DNA of 10,909 nucleotides from Christiangramia sp. (GTDB taxonomy: Bacteria; Bacteroidota; Bacteroidia; Flavobacteriales; Flavobacteriaceae): the NCBI GenBank assembly GCA_024635735.1, contig JAGXII010000166.1, positions 1 through 10,909 of the forward strand, written 5' to 3'. The notes beneath the pieces are model-generated. The model was given only the letters and a program-made list of their open reading frames with translations. It ran no database searches and had not been told where the DNA came from. Made by a program: the position numbers and the translations under genes. Within the stretch, counting starts at the first letter, position 1, and the number at the start of each line of letters is the position of its first letter. Positions 1-5,996 of the stretch are shown piece by piece.

Positions 1-2
1 CC

Positions 3-791
3 AATATCGCGAGTAAGAATATACAATCGGTTTTAATGACCATGAATGCCGGGATCGAAATTGAAGGTCTAAAGAAGCAGGGCTATTCACCCGAACAGGC
101 GAAAGACTCTTACGAAAGTTTCAAGATCAATTTTAATAAACTTTATAACTCTCCGGGAAATTATTTAACCTTTATGCTTCCGGGCTTATTGGCAGCGATC
201 ATGCAACAGGTGATCTTCCTGGCCCTGGCACTGGTTTTTGCTAGAGATTTTGAGGATAATTATTTTCAAAGCCTGGCAAATACCAATAAATGGTCTGTTT
301 ATCATATTGGATTAAAGGCTGTTCCTTTCTTTATTTTGATCCCGATAATGTGGTTTTTGGTAAGTGGTTTTATCCCTTATTTTAGGATAGATGCAGATAT
401 ATTCAACCTGCCTATGTTACTGCTTACTATCTTACTCAGCCTGGCCTCGATGGGAATTGGAATGCTGTTCTCTATAATTTTCCCGAGTCAGTTAAAAGCA
501 ACCGAATTATTGATGGTGATCTCCACGCCGGCCTTCGTGCTGAGTGGATTTACCTGGCCATCGATGGCGATCCCGGCAGCTATTCAAAGTTTTGCCCAGA
601 TAATCCCATTAACTCATTTTCTGAATGGATTTAGAAAGATCGCCTTTTACGGTGGAGACCTGTCTTCAATAAGTCATGAACTCGTACTATTATTGATCAT
701 TATCCTGGTCAGTTTTCTAACAATGAGTATTATTCTTCATTTTAAGATCAAAAAGATTAGAACATCTGAAGAAGTTCAAATTGCTTCCTAG
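3..791 (+). CDS. ABC-2 type exporter permease, C-terminal part (5' end outside the window)
   Basis: This is a membrane subunit of an ABC exporter (ABC-2 family, of the kind that pumps drugs or other small hydrophobic compounds across the inner membrane). The frame is open from the left edge: residues encoded before the first ATG at 36 read NIASKNIQSVL and run straight into it, so the ATG at 36 is internal and the gene is cut by the window. Counting from that ATG, hydrophobic segments lie at about 45-67, 92-113, 124-148, 157-175 and 216-236. The segment VLSGFTWPSMAIP at 168-180, followed by PLTHFLNGFRKI at 191-202, is the typical C-terminal signature of ABC-2 permeases related to YhhJ/YhiG. 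The C-terminus is a short basic then polar tail. It converges on the reductase at 882-1940 and shares a terminator with it; it is not part of the carbohydrate locus. The transported substrate cannot be told from this fragment. Confidence 0.85.
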   Translation, partial: NIASKNIQSVLMTMNAGIEIEGLKKQGYSPEQAKDSYESFKINFNKLYNSPGNYLTFMLPGLLAAIMQQVIFLALALVFARDFEDNYFQSLANTNKWSVYHIGLKAVPFFILIPIMWFLVSGFIPYFRIDADIFNLPMLLLTILLSLASMGIGMLFSIIFPSQLKATELLMVISTPAFVLSGFTWPSMAIPAAIQSFAQIIPLTHFLNGFRKIAFYGGDLSSISHELVLLLIIILVSFLTMSIILHFKIKKIRTSEEVQIAS

Positions 792-816
792 GAACATAAT
801 GATATTTTGATCAAAT

Positions 817-850
817 AAAATCCCGCTCAATTGAAATTGGCGGGATTTTT
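817..850. terminator. Bidirectional intrinsic terminator between convergent genes
   Basis: A 10-bp perfect stem (AAAATCCCGC at 817-826 pairing with GCGGGATTTT at 840-849) encloses a 13-base loop. A T run follows on the + strand, and a T-rich run follows on the - strand because the stem itself starts with A residues. It lies 26 bases after the permease stop and 32 bases beyond the stop of the opposing reductase, so it probably ends both transcripts. Confidence 0.85.
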
Positions 851-881
851 TACTTTAACTATTTTGATCTTCCGTTCGGAC

Positions 882-1940
882 TTAAATAATGTCATTTTCT
901 ATAAGCACCTGGAAAGAGTCTTCCATGGTCCTTTGCATTGGTTTGAAGCTTAAATTCAAGTCTTCTTTGATCTTAGAATTATCAGCCTTCCACTCAATAT
1001 TCACATTATTTTGAATAAATTTTCTGGACAGACTTTTGTTCACATAAGGCCCAATTAAAAACAATAACCATTTTGGTAATGCCTTGGTGGGAACAGGATA
1101 GGTTTTACCATATTTTGGTTCCAGAGCTTCTCCTAATTCCACAAAATTTGTGTTATGCGCCGAAGTAATATATCTGCCGCTGGCCGAAGGTGTAAACCCT
1201 GCCTGGTAATGTGCTTCTGCAACGTCCCGAACATCTACCAGCCCGATTCCAATCTTTGGTGCACCCATTTTAAAAGTTCCATCACCAAGTTGCTTTAGTA
1301 AGCTGAAACTTTCTGAGGTGGTAGCTTTCGGGTTCAAGGGTGGCCCCATAACTAAGGATGGATTAATAGTCACCAGATCCCATTTATTCTGATCCTTATT
1401 GATCTCCCAGGCTTTTTTCTCTGCCAGTGTTTTAGAATAGGAGTAAGGCTGATAATCCAGGGAAGCGGTCGTATTCCATATATCCTCGGTAAGGATATTA
1501 TTAGGAGTCTCGTGTACGTCTTTGGCGTCGGTATAGATTGCGGCACAACTACTGGTCAAGACAACTCTTTTAACGCCGACAGTTTTATTTGCCTGGTTTA
1601 ATACATTATCTGTTCCCTTCACTGCGGGCTCAATTAATTCTTTTTGAGGATTATCAAAATCTGAGGTAAATGGCGAGGCGGTATGGAATACCAATTCACA
1701 ACCTTCCATAGCTTCAGCATAAGAACCTTCATCAAGAAGATCAGATTTAAAATATTTTATGGTACCGGGTGAATTTGAAGCAATTCCGTTCAGGTGATGA
1801 ACTTTATGTTCTTTTTCAGGATCACGAACGGCCGCATGTACGCTCAAACCGTCTTCAAGCAATCTTTTTACCAGCCAGCCGGCGAGATATCCTGTTGCTC
1901 CCGTAACCAGCACTGGTTTGGTTTTATCTATATTTTTCAT
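882..1940 (-). CDS. Extended SDR, dihydroflavonol-4-reductase/aldehyde reductase-like
   Basis: This is an NAD(P)H-dependent reductase of the extended short-chain dehydrogenase family (NAD-dependent epimerase/dehydratase fold), closest in pattern to dihydroflavonol-4-reductase, cinnamoyl-CoA reductase and yeast-type aldehyde reductases. The 352 residues are a normal length. Visible motifs are the Rossmann glycine motif TGATGYLAG at 13-21, Ser130/Ser131 in the VVLTSS strand, the catalytic Y166-x-x-x-K170 (YSYSK), INPSLVMGP at 192-200, and VDVRDVAEAH at 235-244, which is characteristic of DFR-like proteins. There is no signal peptide, so it is cytoplasmic. The start at 1940 is the first ATG ahead of the Rossmann strand; no Shine-Dalgarno sequence is visible, as is usual in this phylum. 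In bacteria these proteins usually reduce aldehydes or ketones; the substrate is not predictable. It is separated by about 170 bp from the fucP remnant upstream and is probably not part of the PUL. Confidence 0.88.
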   Translation of the reverse strand: MKNIDKTKPVLVTGATGYLAGWLVKRLLEDGLSVHAAVRDPEKEHKVHHLNGIASNSPGTIKYFKSDLLDEGSYAEAMEGCELVFHTASPFTSDFDNPQKELIEPAVKGTDNVLNQANKTVGVKRVVLTSSCAAIYTDAKDVHETPNNILTEDIWNTTASLDYQPYSYSKTLAEKKAWEINKDQNKWDLVTINPSLVMGPPLNPKATTSESFSLLKQLGDGTFKMGAPKIGIGLVDVRDVAEAHYQAGFTPSASGRYITSAHNTNFVELGEALEPKYGKTYPVPTKALPKWLLFLIGPYVNKSLSRKFIQNNVNIEWKADNSKIKEDLNLSFKPMQRTMEDSFQVLIENDII

Positions 1941-2108
1941 ATCATCTTTTTTGAATTCATTTAAGTTAAGCTTTTTCTATACCTGACATATATCATTCTA
2001 AAAGACCTTCTGAATCGCTTTCCAGTGAAGTTTTTAGGTATTAAATAACCTACCTATTCAGTATTTTTCTTTAAAATAAAAATAAGGATAGTTCTCAGGT
2101 TGCTAATT

Positions 2109-2450
2109 CTAAAGTTGAAAGTATAGACTTGTCCCAAAGCTTGCAGGATTTCCAAGATGGACTGCACCAATAGCATACAGTCCTAAACCAATAATCACCC
2201 CTGTTTTGTAAGAATATTTGCGCATACAATAGGCGTCAGGAAGGGCCAGCGTAAAATAACCTCCGTAAAAAGAAAGCTATACTAGCGATGCCTAAAAATT
2301 GTCAAGTTCCAGTACCTTTTTAAATGCAGAAACCATAGGATCAGTTACCGCATTAGCAAAACCCCAAAGTGCAAATAGCGAAGTGATTAAAATGAAGGAA
2401 AGAATTAATTTTGGTGGAACTATCAAAGCAGAAGAATCTTTTTTTGTCAT
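2109..2450 (-). pseudogene. fucP: Broken and truncated FucP-type L-fucose:H+ symporter (MFS)
   Basis: The start at 2450 begins a readable protein of the FucP branch of the major facilitator superfamily, which imports L-fucose across the inner membrane with protons. The N-terminal segment FALWGFANAVTDPMVSAFK (residues 26-44) and the segment FYGGYFTLALP (61-71) followed by MRKYSYKTG (76-84) are hallmarks of this branch. Two in-frame TAG codons interrupt it at residue 53 (2292-2294) and residue 58 (2277-2279). The family motif there expects glutamine at both places (FQASLVQ), so both are consistent with CAG to TAG changes. Similarity fades after GLGLYAIGA (residues 89-96, about 2161) and the frame closes at 2109. 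About 114 codons remain of a protein normally near 400-430 residues, so most of the transporter is gone. It begins 6 bases after the broken SDR stop, in operon position after the GH95 fucosidase. Calling it a FucP relative is firm; strict fucose specificity is inferred from context. Confidence 0.85.
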
Positions 2451-2456
2451 AGGTTC

Positions 2457-3240
2457 TTAACTTATTGCTCTGTACAAATGAGTATAACCACTATCAATAA
2501 AAAGGTGCTGCCCGGTGGTGTGTGCCGATTTTTTTGAAAGAAGGAAAAGTACCGTATGGGCAATTTCTTCAATACGGGTCATTCTTTTGCCTAATGGAAT
2601 TTTACGGGTTATCGCTTTAAGTTTTTCATCCGGATTATCAAATGTAGAAATCCAGCTGTTATATTGCGGGGTTTGGACTTCGGTAGGGGATTACTGCATT
2701 TACTCTAACTTCATAGGGGTAGAAGTTCTACCGCCTATTCACGGGTAAGCGCAAGTTGAGCCCCTTTTGCGCCAGCATAACCTGAAGTTCCTCCCTGGCC
2801 TGTGAGAGCAGTTTTAGAGCTGATATTTACAAAACTTCCCCTGGAATTTTTCAATGCTTCAAGGGAGAAATGCGCCTTCTCATAATAGTGGTTAAGATTA
2901 GAATTCAGAGAATTTTTGAATTCTTTAGGAGAGCCTTTTCCAGGCCAATCCCATCATTTGTTCCTGCATTATTGACAAGACGATCAATTTTGCCGAATTC
3001 TTCAATGGTTTTGACAACGATTTTTTTACAGGCTTCAGGAGCATTGAGATCTGCTTGTATAAAATACCCATTTTTTCCTTCGCCGCTCAGTTCCTGCTGA
3101 AGCTTTTCCCCGTCTTCTCTAGTACGGCCTATAAAAACCGGGATGCCTCCTTCGGCAGCTATTTCCCGTGAAATGACTTCTCCAATTCCCTTAGTGCCGC
3201 CTGTAACTATTATTACTTTCTCCTGAAGTCCTAAATCCAT
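2457..3240 (-). pseudogene. Broken SDR dehydrogenase, probable L-fucose dehydrogenase
   Basis: This is a classical short-chain dehydrogenase of about 260 residues when the frame is repaired. Intact parts show the cofactor motif TGGTKGIG (13-20) and NNAG (90-93) in the first frame. After the lesions come VNISSKTALTG with the catalytic serine, the active site YAGAK (YxxxK), then VRVNAVIPT and a normal C-terminal end LFIDSGYTH at stop 2457. Lesions: a frameshift at the CCTTTT run 2934-2939 (one base missing), a stop at 2735-2737 where RE-W-AVE is expected (TGG to TAG), and two +1 shifts in G runs at 2716-2719 and 2686-2689. Only the first 111 codons are readable without correction, and these lack the active site. 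The start ATG lies one base after the GH95 stop, so the two were translationally coupled. With fucP directly downstream and a fucosidase upstream, an L-fucose (or similar 6-deoxy sugar) dehydrogenase of the non-phosphorylated pathway is the likely former role; this is inference. Confidence 0.87.
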
Positions 3241-3241
3241 T

Positions 3242-5608
3242 TTAACTATTGATTAATACCGAATTTGTATCTAAAATAGTTTCTTTTCCTGCTTTCAGTT
3301 CTACTTTAATCTCCTTTTCTCCATATTTCACCTGAATACTTTTATCTTCTTCGGAAGTTAAATTTAATTGGTCCAGGTTTCCATCTTTCCATGTAATATC
3401 TACTTCAATATTACCCCGGGCTTTCAGACCTTTTATAGTTCCGTTTGGCCATTCCCGGGGTAGTGTGGGTAGAATTCGTAAAAAACCTTCGTGAGATTGT
3501 AGCAGTATTTCCGCGATTCCCGCTGTAAAACCAAAGTTTCCGTCAATTTGAAAAGGAGGATGAATATCCAACAAATTAGGATAAATCGATCGCTCCATGA
3601 AGAGCTGCACATTTTGATAGGCAGCTTCGGGATCCAAGAGACGGGCGTAGAAATTTATAATCCAGGCCCGGCTCCAGCCAGGTCCTGCACCACCATGTTC
3701 CAGTCGATATTCTATAGTTTTTCTGGCCGCTTCAAAAAGGTCTGGTTCCTGACTTGTTATCGCATTTCCAGGATAAAGCGCATATAAATGAGAAATGTGG
3801 CGGTGCCCTTTTTCAGGTTCTTCATATTCACGATCCCATTCCATTAGTCTTCCATCTGACCCTATTTTTATTCCGGGATGCAGTCTTTCCAGCTTGTTTT
3901 CTATTTCGTACGTGAAATTGTTGGAAATTCCCAGAATAGCTGCAGCCGAAAGGGTGTTTTCCAAAACTTCTGCTATTATCTGGTGGCCCATAGCATTGCC
4001 ACGGGAAACCGCAGCACTTTTTCCATCTGCAGCAATATAAGAATTCTCGGGTGAGGTTTCCGGATAGGAAACCAAAGTACTGTCTCGCTCATCCTCCGTA
4101 AGCCAGTCGGCATAGAATTCTGCATAGGCCTTTAGCGCTGGATAAGCTCGTTCACGAAGAAAAATCGTGTCCTGAGTGAACTGAAAATGCTCCCAATATT
4201 GTCTCACAATCCAACCACCACCGTGAATCCAGGATCCCCAATAAGGTTTTTCAGCCCTCATCCATGGTGCCGCCCAAAGATCGGTGGTATGGTGTACTAT
4301 CGCGCCGTTCATACCATATTGCTCCCTAGCCAGTTTTTTTCCTCTTTCGGTTAACCTGTCAAGGAAATCGAAAAGCGGTTCGTGCATTTCACTTAAATTG
4401 GTGGGTCCTGAAGGCCAGTAATTCATTTGCAGGTTTATATTTAGATGATAATCGGCATTCCACGGTGCCTGGATATGTTCGTTCCAGATTCCCTGCAGGT
4501 TTGCCGGATTGGTACCGGGCCGTGAGCTGGAAATTAGCAAATATCGCCCATACTGAAATAATTTTGTAACCAGATCTAGATCTGGTTTTCCATCTTTTAC
4601 CCGTTGTACTCGTTCTGCTGTAGAAAGGGTATCCGGTTCATTTTCACCTAAGTTTAAAGAAACGCGGTTAAAATACTGCTGATAGTCTTTAATATGTGCA
4701 GTAAGTAACTCTTCATAGGATTTCTTCTGAAGCTGCTTCAGGGTGTTTTCATTATTCGCGATGTAACTATCATGGTAAAATGAAGTGCTGCAAACAATAT
4801 AAAGTACCACTTCCTGAACATTTCGGAATTGTAAAGTATCATTTTGGGCTTGAACCGATCCTTTTTTAATATTCGCTTTTAGAATAGTTTCAAATTTTAC
4901 TCCGTGATCAATAACTACAGGTTTTGAATTTTTAGCTCCGCCATACTGCGTTACCATTCCCGTCATTTTTAAAATATCGTTTGCCGGAGTAGAAACTGAA
5001 ACTGAAGGATGAGCAATATCATTCGGGCGATTCATCGTCAGGCTAAAATCAAGGCCTTTGGGGTCTTCGGTTTTGATTCTTACCACTAGCACCTCGTCTG
5101 GCGCAGAAGCGAATACTTCCTGTGAAATTTTATAGCCATTGGCTTTCCAGGAAGAATTGGCGACAGCCCTTTCAAGATCCAGACTGCGTTTGTAATTGCT
5201 AATTTTTTCGTTTTGATATTTTATAAAAAGATCTCCCATTGTCTGGTGTGATCTGGTTACTCCTTTATATGAAAATCTTTCTACAATAAGACTGTCGGCA
5301 AGGTGCATCTTGCCTTCCCTTATTAATTTCCTAATTTTTGCCAGGTCTTTTGGAGTTCCCTTACTATTTCCCCATTCCGGGTCACCTGGCCACATAGAAT
5401 CCTCATTCAGTTGAATTCGCTCATTTTGAGGATCTCCAAAAACCATAGCCCCAAGTCTTCCATTACCTACAGGAAGAGCATTGTCCCAGTTTTCAGCCGG
5501 AGATTCATACCACAAAATATTCTTTTTGGAAACAGATTGCTGAGCAAAATTTGTAAAAAAGTTCAGCATACAGGAAAGACCTAAAAATAGCCGTATCGGA
5601 TTTCTCAT
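3242..5608 (-). CDS. GH95 alpha-L-fucosidase, periplasmic
   Basis: This glycoside hydrolase family 95 enzyme is an inverting fucosidase acting on terminal alpha-1,2-linked L-fucose. The 788-residue length fits the family. A signal peptide of about 22 residues ends NFAQQ, so the protein is exported to the periplasm. The N-terminal GH95 beta-domain starts at about 30 with LWYESPAENWDNALPVGNG and GRLGAMVFGD, and includes IQLNEDSMWPGDP. The (alpha/alpha)6 domain carries NLQGIWNEHIQAPWNADYH (370-388), then N390 and N392, which correspond to the asparagine pair (N421/N423) of the Bifidobacterium AfcA enzyme. E521 in TSPENSY corresponds to the general acid, and D689 in FQIDGNFG to the activating aspartate. 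A beta-sandwich closes the protein. All key residues are present, so it should be active. It starts 21 bases after the broken BACON gene and ends one base before the broken SDR start. Some GH95 members are alpha-L-galactosidases, which the sequence alone does not exclude. Confidence 0.95.
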   Translation of the reverse strand: MRNPIRLFLGLSCMLNFFTNFAQQSVSKKNILWYESPAENWDNALPVGNGRLGAMVFGDPQNERIQLNEDSMWPGDPEWGNSKGTPKDLAKIRKLIREGKMHLADSLIVERFSYKGVTRSHQTMGDLFIKYQNEKISNYKRSLDLERAVANSSWKANGYKISQEVFASAPDEVLVVRIKTEDPKGLDFSLTMNRPNDIAHPSVSVSTPANDILKMTGMVTQYGGAKNSKPVVIDHGVKFETILKANIKKGSVQAQNDTLQFRNVQEVVLYIVCSTSFYHDSYIANNENTLKQLQKKSYEELLTAHIKDYQQYFNRVSLNLGENEPDTLSTAERVQRVKDGKPDLDLVTKLFQYGRYLLISSSRPGTNPANLQGIWNEHIQAPWNADYHLNINLQMNYWPSGPTNLSEMHEPLFDFLDRLTERGKKLAREQYGMNGAIVHHTTDLWAAPWMRAEKPYWGSWIHGGGWIVRQYWEHFQFTQDTIFLRERAYPALKAYAEFYADWLTEDERDSTLVSYPETSPENSYIAADGKSAAVSRGNAMGHQIIAEVLENTLSAAAILGISNNFTYEIENKLERLHPGIKIGSDGRLMEWDREYEEPEKGHRHISHLYALYPGNAITSQEPDLFEAARKTIEYRLEHGGAGPGWSRAWIINFYARLLDPEAAYQNVQLFMERSIYPNLLDIHPPFQIDGNFGFTAGIAEILLQSHEGFLRILPTLPREWPNGTIKGLKARGNIEVDITWKDGNLDQLNLTSEEDKSIQVKYGEKEIKVELKAGKETILDTNSVLINS

Positions 5609-5629
5609 ACAATTTCGATATTATAAAAA

Positions 5630-5968
5630 TTAAGAGCGTTCTTGTAAAAAAACCGCTTCTTCTTGACTTCCAGAAGATCTACAATGTATAAAACGTAATT
5701 TACTACCTCTTCCACACGGTTCATCCAGATTTCCTGAATAGTAAAAGTGGCTCCGTCTGCCTGTTTTGATAAATGAACCCAATCATCACTTGAAGATACC
5801 GTTCAGCAAGAATCACTGGTTATTTCTACCATCCTGTTTCCTCCTTCTGAAAATCTATAGATGAGGTGGATACATCGAATGCGGTTCAATTCCTTCATCA
5901 TCTTCTGAGCAAGAGGCAAACTCTGTCAATAATGAAAACAGAAGGATGGCGTAAAGTTTAACTTTCAT
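5630..5968 (-). pseudogene. Decayed BACON-domain surface lipoprotein
   Basis: The start at 5968 gives a lipoprotein signal peptide (about 19 residues) with lipobox FASC, Cys20, followed by SEDDE, an acidic stretch like the lipoprotein export signal of surface lipoproteins in this phylum. After that the frame is broken. Following it across shifts gives a BACON-like domain: VSTSSIDF, SEGGNRMVEITSDSC, TVSSSDDWVHLSKQADG, and an end resembling RFIHCRSSGSQEEAVFLQ. Lesions: one base missing near 5880-5884; one missing at the A run 5850-5853; a TGA at 5803-5805 where the tryptophan of the BACON strand is expected (TGG to TGA); and one missing at 5730-5732. The repaired product would be about 112 residues, a stand-alone BACON lipoprotein. 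BACON domains are beta-sandwiches found in carbohydrate-binding or spacer roles on Bacteroidota cell surfaces. It sits 28 bases after the lipoprotein GH3 and 21 before GH95, in operon position. The lipoprotein start is clear; the BACON assignment rests on pattern. Confidence 0.75.
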
Positions 5969-5996
5969 TGTATTAGGTTTTAAACTTGATAACAGT

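Noticed and set aside
36..38. ATG at 36 as the true start of the permease
   Set aside because: The frame is open upstream to the window edge and the upstream residues fit the permease, so the gene simply enters from the left.
2515..2748. 77-codon + strand open frame
   Set aside because: It is antisense to the broken SDR gene, whose minus-strand translation gives clear SDR motifs; the + frame resembles nothing.
2686..2939. Programmed frameshifting in the SDR gene
   Set aside because: There are three shifts of different sign plus an in-frame stop and no slippery heptamer with downstream structure that I can see; decay explains it better.
2870..3100. 76-codon + strand open frame
   Set aside because: It lies antisense to the N-terminal half of the SDR pseudogene and has no recognisable content.
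2905..3240. 111-codon minus-strand frame as a genuine small Rossmann protein
   Set aside because: Homologous SDR sequence with the catalytic YxxxK continues downstream in shifted frames to a normal C-terminus, so it is the first piece of a broken gene.
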